A DNA stretch of 64,000 nucleotides, taken from assembly GCF_022637455.1 (NCBI RefSeq), contig NZ_CP093341.1, forward strand, positions 3,224,001 through 3,288,000. The letters are read 5' to 3'. The stretch is from Lysobacter sp. S4-A87. Its GTDB lineage: Bacteria > Pseudomonadota > Gammaproteobacteria > Xanthomonadales > Xanthomonadaceae. Positions within the stretch are counted from its first letter, which is position 1; each line of letters opens with the position of its first letter. Of the stretch, positions 40,638 through 51,704 are shown one piece after another. The notes beneath the pieces were generated by a model that did not search any database, was not told the DNA's origin, and worked only from the letters and a program-made list of their open reading frames with translations. The translations under genes and the position numbers were made by a program.

Positions 40638-41374
40638 ACGCCATGCTTCGCCTCGTTGGCTGGATCCTCGCGCTGGCGCTGGTCGTGCTGCCGATCGTGG
40701 CCGTGCTCAACGGCTGGATCGGTGCCAGCCAGTGGCCGCTGCAGAAGCTGCGCGCGACCGGCCAGTTCGAGCGCGTCGACGAGGCGCTGCTGCGCCGCAC
40801 GCTGATGCCGTATGCCAAGAGCGGCTTTTTCGCCGTCGACCTGGCGTCGGCGCAGGACGCGGTGTCGAAGCTGCCGTGGGTCGAGCATGCGCAGGTGCGC
40901 AAGCGCTGGCCGGACGTGCTGGAAGTGATCGTGGTCGAGCACCGCCCGTTCGCGCGCTGGGACAAGGACCTGCTGCTGTCGCAGCAGGGCAAGCTGTTCC
41001 CGGCCAAGGGCGTCGAGGTTCCGGCGGGTCTGCCGCAATTGGGCGGACCGCACACGCGCGTGGCGGAGGTGGTGGAGCTCTACAACGAGTCGCGCGCGCA
41101 GTTCGCGCCGATCGGCCTGGACGTGAAGGAAGTCGCGCTCGATCCGCGCGGCAGCTGGACCCTCGGCCTCGACAACGGTGCCCGGATCGTCGTCGGTCGC
41201 AGCGAGGCACGCGCACGCATCGGTCGCTTCGTCCGCCTGATGCCCCAGCTGCTGGCACAGCAGGCGCAGGTGCTCAAGCGCGCCGATCTTCGTTACACCA
41301 ATGGTTTTGCACTGACGTGGGCGCCGGTTCCGGCGCCGGCGGCGGTGCCGCAGCAACCGCAAGGACAATCATGA
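40634..41374 (+). CDS. ftsQ: Cell division protein FtsQ
   Basis: FtsQ is the bitopic scaffold of the FtsQLB complex. The 246-aa protein has a short cytoplasmic start, one membrane helix ([21 protein letters not shown]), a POTRA domain ([22 protein letters not shown] onward) and a beta domain. I take the GTG at 40634, nine bases after AGGAGG and overlapping the ddl stop. The ATG at 40643 is further from that site. [12 protein letters not shown]-type tail ends the protein. Confidence 0.95.
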   Translation: MNAMLRLVGWILALALVVLPIVAVLNGWIGASQWPLQKLRATGQFERVDEALLRRTLMPYAKSGFFAVDLASAQDAVSKLPWVEHAQVRKRWPDVLEVIVVEHRPFARWDKDLLLSQQGKLFPAKGVEVPAGLPQLGGPHTRVAEVVELYNESRAQFAPIGLDVKEVALDPRGSWTLGLDNGARIVVGRSEARARIGRFVRLMPQLLAQQAQVLKRADLRYTNGFALTWAPVPAPAAVPQQPQGQS

Positions 41375-41384
41375 GCGTGCTGGT

Positions 41385-42620
41385 ATGAATCGCAAGGGCG
41401 ACAAGTCGCTGATCGTGGGACTCGACATCGGCACCTCGAAAGTGGTGGCGCTGGTCGGCGAGTACTCGCCGGGCAATCCGATCGAGGTGATCGGCATCGG
41501 CTCGCACGAATCGCGCGGCCTCAAGCGTGGCGTCGTCGTCGACATCGAGTCGACGGTGCAGTCGATCCAGCGCGCGATCGAGGAAGCCGAGCTGATGGCT
41601 GGCTGCGAGATCCGCTCGGTCTACGCCTCCATCTCCGGCAACCACGTGCAGTGCCGCAACTCGCAGGGCATCGCGCCGATCCGCGACGGCGAGGTGACCT
41701 ACGGCGATCTCGACCGCGTGCTCGAAGCGGCCAAGGCCGTGGCGATCCCCGCCGACCAGAAGATCCTGCACGCGATCCCGCGCGACTACGTGCTCGACGA
41801 TTCGCAGGACGGCATCCGCAACCCTGTCGGCATGACCGGCGTGCGCCTGGAGGTGCATGCGCACCTGGTGGTGTGCGCGCAGTCGGCCGCGGCCAACATC
41901 AGCAAGTGCGTGCAGCGCTGCGGCCTGCAGATCGACGATCTGGTCCTGAGCGTGCTGGCGTCCAGCCAGGCTGTGCTGACCTCCGACGAGCGCGAGCTCG
42001 GCGTGATCCTGGTCGACATCGGTGCCGGCACGACCGACATCGCCGTGTTCGTCGGTGGCGCGATCGCGCACAGCGCGAGCCTGCCGATCGCCGGTGACAA
42101 GGTCACCGAGGACATCGCCCACATGCTGCGCACGCCGACGCCGGAGGCCGAGCAGATCAAGGTCCGCTACGCCTGTGCGCTGGCGCAGATGGCGACCGCC
42201 GAGGAATCGATCCAGGTTCCCAGCGTCGGTGATCGCCCGCCGCGGCGCATGCCGCGCGCCTCGCTGGCGCAGGCAGTGCAGGCGCGCTACGAGGAAATCT
42301 TCGAAATGATCCAGGCCGAACTGCGCCGCAGCGGCTTCGAGCATCACGTCCGCGCCGGCATGGTCCTGACCGGCGGCGCGGCAAAGATGGAAGGCGTGGT
42401 GGAACTGGCCGAGGAAATGCTGCAGATGCCGGTGCGCGTGGGCATCCCGCAGCACGTCACCGGCCTGGGCGAAGTGGTCGGCAACCCGGTGCACGCCACC
42501 GGCGTGGGTCTTCTTTTGATGGGCAGCCAGATCGAGCACCCGCGTCGCCCGGTGATCTCCACCGGTCGCGCCGGCAGCTTCTTCAGCAAGCTCAAGAACT
42601 GGTATCGCGGCGAGTTCTGA
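41385..42620 (+). CDS. ftsA: Cell division protein FtsA
   Basis: FtsA is the actin-like ATPase that tethers FtsZ to the membrane. The 411-aa protein shows the phosphate loop LIVGLDIGTSKVVALVGEY, the 1C-domain region ESTVQSIQRAIEEAELMAG, VDIGAGTTDIAVFVGG and TGGAAKMEGVVELAEEML. The C-terminal amphipathic membrane-targeting helix FFSKLKNWYRGEF is intact. An 18-base mini-frame (41371-41388) bridges the ftsQ stop and the ftsA start. Confidence 0.97.
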   Translation: MNRKGDKSLIVGLDIGTSKVVALVGEYSPGNPIEVIGIGSHESRGLKRGVVVDIESTVQSIQRAIEEAELMAGCEIRSVYASISGNHVQCRNSQGIAPIRDGEVTYGDLDRVLEAAKAVAIPADQKILHAIPRDYVLDDSQDGIRNPVGMTGVRLEVHAHLVVCAQSAAANISKCVQRCGLQIDDLVLSVLASSQAVLTSDERELGVILVDIGAGTTDIAVFVGGAIAHSASLPIAGDKVTEDIAHMLRTPTPEAEQIKVRYACALAQMATAEESIQVPSVGDRPPRRMPRASLAQAVQARYEEIFEMIQAELRRSGFEHHVRAGMVLTGGAAKMEGVVELAEEMLQMPVRVGIPQHVTGLGEVVGNPVHATGVGLLLMGSQIEHPRRPVISTGRAGSFFSKLKNWYRGEF

Positions 42621-42780
42621 TGATGGTCAGGACTGCAACAAAGACGCATTTGTGGAGCACGGAATCGACGCGGCGGATGCCACGCCGGTTCCCGGTCCGG
42701 GCAGGGAGCCCGGGCCAAGAGGGCAGGCGAGGCGACGGCGAAGAGCGGCAGGCAGCACCCAGTATTTCGAAAGCAACACG

Positions 42781-42803
42781 ACACATAACTAGCAACACAT
42801 AAC
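42781..42803 (+). repeat. Direct repeat ACACATAAC before ftsZ
   Basis: ACACATAAC occurs at 42781-42789 and again at 42795-42803, a 14-base period, just before the GAGGA ribosome binding site of ftsZ. The 195-base ftsA-ftsZ gap is otherwise without a clear gene and is where ftsZ promoters would lie. Confidence 0.7.
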
Positions 42804-42815
42804 GAGGACGACGAC

Positions 42816-44042
42816 ATGGCACATTTCGAACTGGTTGAAAAAATGGCCCCGAACGCGGTGATCAAGGTTGTTGGCGTGGGCGGCGGCGGCGGCAACGCAG
42901 TCGCGCACATGGTCAGCGGCAATGTCGATGGCGTTGAGTTCATCACCGCCAACACCGACGCGCAGGCGATCAAGAACTGCGGCGCCAAGCTGCAGCTGCA
43001 GCTGGGCAGCAACGTGACCAAGGGTCTTGGCGCCGGCGCCAACCCGGAAGTCGGCCGCCAGGCTGCCCTGGAAGACCGCGAGCGCATCATGGATGCACTG
43101 ACCGGCGCCGACATGGTGTTCATCACTGCCGGCATGGGCGGTGGCACCGGTACCGGCGCCGCGCCGGTGGTGGCGCAGCTGGCCAAGGAGATGGGCATCC
43201 TGACCGTCGCCGTGGTCACCAAGCCGTTCCCGTTCGAGGGTCGCCGTCGCATGCAGGTCGCGCTCAAGGGCATCGAGGAACTGAGCCACCACTGCGATTC
43301 GCTGATCACCATCCCCAACGAGAAGCTGATCACCGTGCTGGGCCGCAACGCCACGATGATCCAGGCCTTCCGCGCCGCCAACGACGTGCTGCTCGGCGCC
43401 GTGCAGGGCATCGCCGACCTGATCGTCCGCCCGGGCCTGATCAACGTCGACTTCGCCGACGTGCGCACCGTGATGAGCGAGATGGGCCTGGCGATGATGG
43501 GCACCGGCTCGGCACGCGGCGATGACCGCGCACAGGCTGCTGCCGAATCGGCGATCCAGAACCCGCTGCTGGACGACGTCAACCTGTCCGGCGCCAACGG
43601 CATCCTGGTCAACATCACCGCCGGTCCGGACTTCACGATGGCCGAGTTCGACGAAGTCGGCCGCACCATCGAGAACTTCGCTTCCGAAGATGCGACCGTC
43701 GTCATCGGCACCGTGCTCGACCCGGACATGCAGGACGAGGTCAAGGTCACGGTGGTCGCCACCGGCCTCAACCGTGCCGTCTCCCGCCAGTCGGTCCGCG
43801 GCAGCGAGAAGGAGGCCCTGCGCGCCCCGATCACGCTGGTGCGCAATGCCACCACCGGCCAGCCGGAATTCGGCGCGATGGAAGACATGGCCGCCCCGGT
43901 GCGTCCGAGCTTCGGCAACAGCCTGCGCGGCAGCACCAGTGCGCGCTCGGCCGAGCCGTCGTCGTCGCCGGCCGTGGCCGACTTCGGCAGCGACAGCAGC
44001 TACCTGGACATCCCGGCGTTCCTGCGCCGCCAGGCGGACTGA
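42816..44042 (+). CDS. ftsZ: Cell division GTPase FtsZ
   Basis: FtsZ is the tubulin-like GTPase that forms the division ring. The 408-aa protein shows [18 protein letters not shown], the tubulin signature GGGTGTG (residues 108-114), NADFADVR-like [14 protein letters not shown] and a linker rich in S, A and R. The C-terminal FtsA/ZipA-binding peptide [13 protein letters not shown] is present. A 195-base gap before it suggests its own promoter. A strong hairpin at 44170-44204 lies downstream. Confidence 0.98.
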   Translation: MAHFELVEKMAPNAVIKVVGVGGGGGNAVAHMVSGNVDGVEFITANTDAQAIKNCGAKLQLQLGSNVTKGLGAGANPEVGRQAALEDRERIMDALTGADMVFITAGMGGGTGTGAAPVVAQLAKEMGILTVAVVTKPFPFEGRRRMQVALKGIEELSHHCDSLITIPNEKLITVLGRNATMIQAFRAANDVLLGAVQGIADLIVRPGLINVDFADVRTVMSEMGLAMMGTGSARGDDRAQAAAESAIQNPLLDDVNLSGANGILVNITAGPDFTMAEFDEVGRTIENFASEDATVVIGTVLDPDMQDEVKVTVVATGLNRAVSRQSVRGSEKEALRAPITLVRNATTGQPEFGAMEDMAAPVRPSFGNSLRGSTSARSAEPSSSPAVADFGSDSSYLDIPAFLRRQAD

Positions 44043-44055
44043 AGAAGTCTTGTTT

Positions 44056-44081
44056 CCCTCCCCCTGCGCGCAGGGGGAGGG
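44056..44081. repeat. Intergenic palindrome, CCCTCCCCC family copy 4
   Basis: A perfect 26-base palindrome with arms CCCTCCCCCTGCG and CGCAGGGGGAGGG sits 13 bases after the ftsZ stop. It is related to the palindromes at 13693, 14698, 46926 and 49906. Confidence 0.7.
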
Positions 44082-44169
44082 GCGAATGCAGGACCTCGCC
44101 CTGGCAGCAGGGAGAGGGCAAGACCGTCGTCGTCCCTGTGGTTCCTTGGGCCTCCCAAACGGGGCTTTA

Positions 44170-44204
44170 GGCCGGTCGGCCCTGCAAAAGCAGGCCGACC
44201 GGCC
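44170..44204 (+). terminator. Strong hairpin after ftsZ
   Basis: GGCCGGTCGG plus CCTGC pairs with GCAGG plus CCGACCGGCC around an AAAA loop, with one bulged C. It is the most stable hairpin in the gap. It lacks the downstream U run of a textbook terminator. Confidence 0.55.
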
Positions 44205-44390
44205 ATCTTGCCCGGCCCATGAGGCCGGACAGTGACGGATTTCCATTAAGGTTCAGGCTGCCCGGTGGTATTCTTTCGCGCCGTTCAGGCGAGAACGATT
44301 TGCATCTGCCTGCCCGCGGCCTTACATATCCCGGACGCGCATGGATGCGTCCCAGTCCATAACAGGTCTGCCCCCGACAGGTTTGCCCAG

Positions 44391-45305
44391 ATGCTGCGCC
44401 AGCGCACCCTCAAGAACGTGATCCGCGCCACCGGCGTGGGCCTGCACAGCGGTGAGAAGGTCTTCCTCACCCTGCGTCCGGCTCCCGTCGATACCGGCAT
44501 CGTGTTCCGCCGCGTCGATCTCGACCCGGTGGTGGAAGTGCCTGCCAGCGCGGAGCTGGTCACCGAGACCACGCTGTGCACGGGCCTGAGCTGCGGGCCG
44601 GCCAAGATCCAGACCGTCGAACACCTGCTGTCGGCGCTGGCCGGGCTGGGCATCGACAATATCTATGTGGAGCTGTCGGCGGCCGAAGTGCCGATCATGG
44701 ACGGCTCCTCGGGTCCGTTCGTGTTCCTGCTGCAGTCGGCAGGCATCGCCGAGCAGGAAGCGGCCAAGCGTTTCATCCGCATCAAGCGCCCGGTGGAAGT
44801 GCGCGACGGCGACAAGGTCGCGCGTTTCGAGCCCTACGACGGCTTCCGCCTGGACTTCACCGTGCAGTTCGACCACCCGGCCATCCCGGCCTCGCAGTCG
44901 CGCGCGGTGGTGGATTTTTCCACGGCCAACTACATCCAGGAAGTCAGCCGCGCCCGCACGTTCGGCTTCATGCGCGACCTGGAATACATGCGCGAGCGCA
45001 ACCTGGGCCTGGGCGGCTCGATGGACAACGCGATCGTCCTCGACGAATTCCGCGTCCTCAACGACGACGGCCTGCGCTACGCCGACGAGTTCGTCCGCCA
45101 CAAGATCCTCGATGCGGTGGGCGACCTGTACCTGGCCGGTCATCCGGTCATCGGCACCTATGTCGGCTTCAAGTCGGGTCACGCGCTCAACAACAAGCTG
45201 GTCCGCGCGCTGCTCGCCGAGCGTTCAGCCTGGGACGAAGTTACGTTCAGTGAAACCGATGCCACGCCGGCACCGGTCGCCTACGGCGTGCCCGCCACCG
45301 CCTGA
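44391..45305 (+). CDS. lpxC: UDP-3-O-acyl-N-acetylglucosamine deacetylase
   Basis: LpxC catalyses the committed step of lipid A synthesis. The 304-aa zinc enzyme has the expected ligands: H78 in [12 protein letters not shown]237 and D241 in [10 protein letters not shown], and the catalytic H264 in [11 protein letters not shown]. The start is the ATG at 44391 ([22 protein letters not shown]), as in E. coli. The open frame upstream is leader. In enterobacteria FtsH degrades LpxC through a C-terminal signal. The tail here ([10 protein letters not shown]) is apolar enough to be compatible. Confidence 0.97.
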   Translation: MLRQRTLKNVIRATGVGLHSGEKVFLTLRPAPVDTGIVFRRVDLDPVVEVPASAELVTETTLCTGLSCGPAKIQTVEHLLSALAGLGIDNIYVELSAAEVPIMDGSSGPFVFLLQSAGIAEQEAAKRFIRIKRPVEVRDGDKVARFEPYDGFRLDFTVQFDHPAIPASQSRAVVDFSTANYIQEVSRARTFGFMRDLEYMRERNLGLGGSMDNAIVLDEFRVLNDDGLRYADEFVRHKILDAVGDLYLAGHPVIGTYVGFKSGHALNNKLVRALLAERSAWDEVTFSETDATPAPVAYGVPATA

Positions 45306-45375
45306 AGCGTGGTCCGTATCGTTTCCGCGGCGCGCCAGTCGCCCGATGCAGCAAACGGTTACATGAATTGGAAGG

Positions 45376-45404
45376 GCGTCACAGACGTGAACATCACGTG
45401 ACGC
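45376..45404. repeat. Nested palindrome in the lpxC-dciA gap
   Basis: GCGTCAC (45376-45382) and GTGACGC (45398-45404) form the outer arms, and ACGTGA-ACA-TCACGT (45385-45399) forms an overlapping inner palindrome. It could bind a dimeric regulator or fold as RNA. It stands at the border of an AT-rich patch. Confidence 0.65.
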
Positions 45405-45470
45405 TTTAACAATTATTTAACGATATCCTATCAAAATGTTTCTAACCCTTTAACAATTTCAAAGGGTTAG
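45405..45470. terminator. AT-rich patch with perfect hairpin between convergent genes
   Basis: CTAACCCTTT (45442-45451) and AAAGGGTTAG (45461-45470) are perfect inverted ten-base arms with a nine-base loop. The direct repeat TTTAACAATT occurs at 45405 and 45449. The patch is much lower in GC than its surroundings. Because lpxC and dciA converge here, a bidirectional terminator is the simplest reading, but no U run follows either arm. Confidence 0.45.
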
Positions 45471-45552
45471 GCCTTTAGCATGCCCCGACCGCAGCCACTC
45501 GGTGGACCCCCGGCAACAAGTTTGCCAAAGGTCGATCAGGTTCGGCGGCGTC

Positions 45553-45990
45553 CTACGAACCGGCAGAGTCCGGATCTTTCAGGGACGCCAGAGCGGCCTG
45601 CAGTGCTAGCAGTGCAGTCGCTGAGATGGGTTTGGCTTTCCGATCCGATTGTGGGGAGGCAGTCGTCGGAGTTGTCGTTTTGACGATCAGTTCAGCCGCA
45701 TCCAGCCCGACGGAACGGGCCGCGTCGAGCAGTTCCGGGGCAGCGAGCCGCAACTTGGCACGCCATACCGGGGCGTCGACGACAAACACGAGCCTGCCTC
45801 GTTCGTAATTGGCCAGCCGCGCATGCGCGGCCAAAGACGGCGGCAGGTGTGGGCGTAACCGTAGGTCCAGTTGTTCGAGCCACAAGGCACGACGAATTGG
45901 ACCACCAGCGGGCTCGGCCAGCAGCGCATCCAGCGCCGCCAGCGGAGTCGAGGGGCCTCTTTTTGGGGACCTGGGCTTGGAATCAGACAT
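45553..45990 (-). CDS. dciA: DciA, DUF721 replicative helicase operator
   Basis: DciA is the ancestral loader or regulator of the replicative helicase DnaB, in bacteria without DnaC or DnaI. The 145-aa protein has a basic N-terminus (MSDSKPRSPKRG) and a KH-like DUF721 domain, with LRPHLPPSLAAHARLANYERGRLVFVVDAPVWRAKLRL being typical. The position between lpxC and the M23 peptidase gene before secA is the same as in Pseudomonas. The ATG at 45990 is five bases from the divergent ATG at 45996. Confidence 0.9.
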   Translation of the reverse strand: MSDSKPRSPKRGPSTPLAALDALLAEPAGGPIRRALWLEQLDLRLRPHLPPSLAAHARLANYERGRLVFVVDAPVWRAKLRLAAPELLDAARSVGLDAAELIVKTTTPTTASPQSDRKAKPISATALLALQAALASLKDPDSAGS

Positions 45991-45995
45991 AAGAC

Positions 45996-46919
45996 ATGAC
46001 CTATCCATCCATCGTAAACAAATCCCGCGTCCAGCTGTCGCATTGGTTGCAGCAGGCCGCTTACTGGGGAGCGCAGCGTCCCGCCCTTGCCATCGCCCTG
46101 CTTCTGGGCAGTGGCGCGGCGATCGGTGCAGGCGCCGGCATTGCCGACAACGCCATTCTGCGCAGCAAGTCCGACAACCAGGAAGCGCTGATCGCGGCCA
46201 CCCGCCGTGATGCCCAGCGCGAGATCAATGCCCTGGCCGCTCGCATGGGCGAGCTGCAGGCAGAGGCCAACCGCCTCAACGCCCTCGGTGAGCGCCTGAC
46301 CCGCATCGGCCAGCTCCAGGACGGCGAGTTCGATTTCGACAAGCCGGTTGGCGTCGGTGGCGCCGGTCCGGTCCGTGACATGACCAAGGCCGAGCTCGAC
46401 GAAGGCATGGCAACCCTGGGCCAGCAGTTCCAGGCCTCGGGCGAGCAGCTCTCGGTGCTCGAGTCGCTGCTGTTCAACCGCCAGCTCGACATGAACGCGG
46501 TCCCGGGCCGCGAGCCGATCGCCGGCAGCTACATCACCTCCGGCTTCGGCGGTCGCGCCGATCCGTTCAACGGCGGTCACGCCAACCACAAGGGCCTGGA
46601 CTTCAAGGCCAACGTCGGCGACCCGGTACTGGCCGTGGCCGATGGCGTGGTCAGTTACTCGGGCGTGCGCTCGGGCTACGGCAACGTGATCGAGGTCGAC
46701 CACGGCAACGGCTATGTCACCCGTTACGCCCACAATTCGCGCCTGACCCACAAGGTCGGCGAGCTGGTCCGCGCCGGGCAGGAAATCGCCAAGGCCGGTT
46801 CGACGGGCCGCTCCACCGGTGCCCACGTGCACTTCGAGGTGTGGGAGAACGGCCGCGTGGTCAATCCGCGCAACTTCCTCAGCCAGCAGTCGCCGCTGAA
46901 GGTCCAGATCAAGGGTTGA
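45996..46919 (+). CDS. M23 family metallopeptidase (LytM domain), membrane anchored
   Basis: This 307-aa protein has a short cytoplasmic start, a membrane helix ([19 protein letters not shown]), a coiled-coil region (about residues 60-95) and a C-terminal LytM domain. Zinc and catalytic residues are visible: H and D in NHKGLDFKA and HVH in [17 protein letters not shown]. It should cleave peptidoglycan cross-links in the periplasm, for division or growth. Unlike EnvC or NlpD the motif set appears complete, so it is probably an active enzyme. It is divergent from dciA and precedes secA. Confidence 0.9.
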   Translation: MTYPSIVNKSRVQLSHWLQQAAYWGAQRPALAIALLLGSGAAIGAGAGIADNAILRSKSDNQEALIAATRRDAQREINALAARMGELQAEANRLNALGERLTRIGQLQDGEFDFDKPVGVGGAGPVRDMTKAELDEGMATLGQQFQASGEQLSVLESLLFNRQLDMNAVPGREPIAGSYITSGFGGRADPFNGGHANHKGLDFKANVGDPVLAVADGVVSYSGVRSGYGNVIEVDHGNGYVTRYAHNSRLTHKVGELVRAGQEIAKAGSTGRSTGAHVHFEVWENGRVVNPRNFLSQQSPLKVQIKG

Positions 46920-46925
46920 CGTTTG

Positions 46926-46952
46926 CCCCCCTCCCGCTGGCGGGAGAAGGGC
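46926..46952. repeat. Intergenic palindrome, CCCTCTCCCGC family copy 5
   Basis: CTCCCGC (46931-46937) and GCGGGAG (46940-46946) with a TG loop, extended by imperfect CCC/GGG pairs, lie 11 bases after the M23 peptidase stop. Confidence 0.6.
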
Positions 46953-47014
46953 AGTCGTCGCCTTGCAAGCACCGACACTCGCCCCCACGGTACAATCGGA
47001 CTGGCCACAGTTCA

Positions 47015-47126
47015 GGCTCGATGCGATCGGGGCGCACGGCGCCCCGATTCCATTTCGAGCCGACCTCCTTCCGGGGAACTTGCTGGCGGACGTGCACTCT
47101 GAGTGCGTCTTGCCTGCTGGTTCCCC
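47015..47126 (+). promoter_or_regulatory. Structured 5' leader of secA
   Basis: Upstream of secA are two compound stem structures. The first pairs GGCTCG (47015-47020) with CGAGCC (47055-47060) outside a perfect ten-base stem, ATCGGGGCGC (47026-47035) with GCGCCCCGAT (47039-47048). The second pairs GGGGAAC (47073-47079) with GTTCCCC (47120-47126) around GCACT/AGTGC (47094-47106). No strong ribosome binding site precedes the ATG at 47150. TACAAT at 46991-46996 could be a -10 box. Pairings are seen directly; a regulatory role is inferred. Confidence 0.5.
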
Positions 47127-47149
47127 TGTTCCGCTTTCCGGACCCGTAC

Positions 47150-49882
<2,733 letters not shown>

Positions 49883-49905
49883 CCGCAGGTCGCATTGCTC
49901 GAAAG

Positions 49906-49931
49906 CCCCTTTCCCGCGTGCGGGAGAGGGG
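49906..49931. repeat. Intergenic palindrome, CCCTCTCCCGC family copy 6
   Basis: CCCCTTTCCCGC and GCGGGAGAGGGG form a 12-base-pair hairpin (one wobble) after secA. It is followed by a GAGTGAGGGCAGGG tail like the copy at 14698. Confidence 0.75.
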
Positions 49932-49967
49932 TCGGAGTGAGGGCAGGGCGCCGACAGCGCCGACACC

Positions 49968-50966
49968 ATGACCGGTCACCCCCCTCCAGCAGCTTCCACG
50001 CACCTCGACAGCAGCAGCGCGAGGCTGCCAACGCGCATCGTTGAAGTGGTTGCCGGTGTGATCCGCGATGCCCGCGGGCGTTTCCTGCTGGCACGCCGCA
50101 CCGAAGGCCGTGACCTTGCCGGCCTGTGGGAATTCCCGGGTGGCAAGCACGAGCCCGGCGAGTCGGCCGAGGCCGCGCTTGCGCGCGAGCTCCACGAAGA
50201 ACTCGGAATCGACGTCGAGCTCGGCCCGCCGCTCATCACGGTGCCGCAGGTCTATCCCGACAAGCGCCTGCGCCTGGACGTGCGCATCATCGCCCGCTGG
50301 CGCGGCACGGCTCGCGGTCGCGAAGGACAGGCCCTGGTGTGGGTGCCGCCGCACAAGCTGGCCAGCTACGCCATGCCGCCGGCGGATCGCCCGGTGGTGG
50401 CGGCCCTGCTCCAGCCCTCGCACTACCTGGTGACGCCAACGCCCGGCGACGACGACGCGCAATGGTTGCTGGAACTCGAAGCGGCGCTGGCGGCCGGCGT
50501 CCGTCGCGTCCAGCTGCGGGCACCGGGCCTGGATCCCGCACGCTGGCGGTCATTGGCCAGACAGGCCGTGCAGCTTTGCCACCGCGCGGGGGCCGAAGTC
50601 CTGGTCAACGCCGATATCGCGCTCGCCCGCGAACTGGGCGTCGGGCTGCACCTGCCATCCGTGCTGCTGCATGCACAGGGCGAGCGTCCACCCCCGCCGG
50701 AGTTGCCGCTGGCCGCGTCCTGCCACGGCCTGGAGGACCTGGTCGCGGCGCAGGCCCTGGCCTGCGACTTCGTCGTCCTTGGCAGCGTGAAGGCGACACC
50801 TAGCCACCCGGAGATTGCCGGCATCGGCTGGGACGCCTTTGCGGCCCTGCGCGAGCAGGTATCCCTGCCGATCTACGCCATCGGCGGCCTGGGTCCCGGC
50901 GACCTGGACGAAGCCCGCACGCACGGCGCACAAGGCATCGCCGCCATCCGCAGCCTCTGGCCCTGA
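49968..50966 (+). CDS. Nudix hydrolase (MutT-like) fused to a thiamine-phosphate-synthase-like domain
   Basis: The N-terminal half (about residues 22-150) is a Nudix domain with the complete box GGKHEPGESAEAALARELHE plus ELGI, as in 8-oxo-dGTP diphosphatase MutT, which cleans the nucleotide pool. The C-terminal half (about 155-332) is a ThiE/TenI-like barrel, with VQLRAPGLDPARWRSLARQAV, VLVNADIALARELGVGLHLPS, FVVLGSVKATPSHP and PIYAIGGLGPGDL. This fusion is widespread next to secA in gammaproteobacteria. Whether the ThiE part makes thiamine phosphate is not known. The start codon lacks a strong binding site. Confidence 0.88.
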   Translation: MTGHPPPAASTHLDSSSARLPTRIVEVVAGVIRDARGRFLLARRTEGRDLAGLWEFPGGKHEPGESAEAALARELHEELGIDVELGPPLITVPQVYPDKRLRLDVRIIARWRGTARGREGQALVWVPPHKLASYAMPPADRPVVAALLQPSHYLVTPTPGDDDAQWLLELEAALAAGVRRVQLRAPGLDPARWRSLARQAVQLCHRAGAEVLVNADIALARELGVGLHLPSVLLHAQGERPPPPELPLAASCHGLEDLVAAQALACDFVVLGSVKATPSHPEIAGIGWDAFAALREQVSLPIYAIGGLGPGDLDEARTHGAQGIAAIRSLWP

Positions 50967-50969
50967 AAG

Positions 50970-50998
50970 GTAGCCCGGGTAAGCGAAGCGCACCCGGG
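50970..50998. repeat. 29-bp dispersed repeat, copy 2
   Basis: Identical to the repeat at 27034-27062 and placed three bases after the Nudix-ThiE stop, in the convergent gap with coaE. It folds as a CCCGGGT/ACCCGGG hairpin and may work as a transcript end. Confidence 0.85.
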
Positions 50999-51023
50999 GA
51001 AGCCCAACCCGAACCCGCCGCCC

Positions 51024-51641
51024 CTAACCCCCAACCGACGCCAGCAACCGATACCTGCGATCCAGCGCCACGATCGGCGCGTCGAGTGCCTCCATCGCCC
51101 CATCATTGACCAGCACATCGTCGGCAATGGCGAGCCGCTGGGTCCGCGTGGCCTGCGCAGCGATCATCCTGTCCGCCAGGGCAGCATCGGCCCCGTCGCG
51201 CGCCATCAATCGCGCGCGCTGCACCGCTACCGGCACGTCGACCACCAGGATGCGCGCCAGCCAGGGATAGGTTTCGCGGCCACCGCCTTCGGCCAGCAAG
51301 GGGATTGCCGCGATCGCATAGGGCCCGGGAGCCGCCAGGCAAGCCGCGTTCAGTGCGGCGCGAACGCGAGGATGGATGATCGCCTCCAGCTGCCGCCTCG
51401 CCGCGTCATCGCCGAAGACCCGCTGACGCATGGCCGCGCGGTCGAGGCCACCGTCGGCAGTCAGGACGTCGCGGCCGAACGAAGCGACCACCTCGGCCAG
51501 CCCGTCCGATCCGGGCGCCACCGCAGCGCGGGCGGCCACGTCCGCATCGGCCACGAGAACCCCGAGTTCTTCGAAGCGGCGCGTGACCACGCTCTTGCCG
51601 GAGGCGACCCCGCCCGTGATGCCGATGATGAAATCGCTCAT
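51024..51641 (-). CDS. coaE: Dephospho-CoA kinase
   Basis: CoaE phosphorylates dephospho-CoA at the 3' position, the last step of coenzyme A synthesis. The 205-aa P-loop kinase shows FIIGITGGVASGKSVVTRRFEE at the start, LVADADVAARAAVAPGS and the lid region RARLMARDGADAALADRMIAAQ. It follows pilD by 63 bases in the same direction, the common pilBCD-coaE order. Confidence 0.96.
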   Translation of the reverse strand: MSDFIIGITGGVASGKSVVTRRFEELGVLVADADVAARAAVAPGSDGLAEVVASFGRDVLTADGGLDRAAMRQRVFGDDAARRQLEAIIHPRVRAALNAACLAAPGPYAIAAIPLLAEGGGRETYPWLARILVVDVPVAVQRARLMARDGADAALADRMIAAQATRTQRLAIADDVLVNDGAMEALDAPIVALDRRYRLLASVGG

Positions 51642-51704
51642 GCGCGGATCATATAAGCCCCGGTCCCGATTGCGGGAGCAGGGCGCGTCGTGGGCCGCGC
51701 GGGC

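Larger units (their letters stand above)
44043..44390 (+). other. ftsZ-lpxC intergenic region
   Basis: No gene is seen here. It contains a perfect 26-base palindrome (44056-44081) and a 15-base-pair hairpin with an AAAA loop and one bulge (44170-44204), the probable ftsZ terminator although no U run follows. TTAAGG (44246-44251) and TATTCT (44269-44274), 17 bases apart, are a weak candidate promoter for lpxC. Confidence 0.55.

Noticed and set aside
42620-42802. A 60-codon frame from the ftsA stop to just before ftsZ
   Set aside because: Its start overlaps the ftsA stop, but the product is a low-complexity basic sequence, and this gap is where ftsZ promoters are expected.
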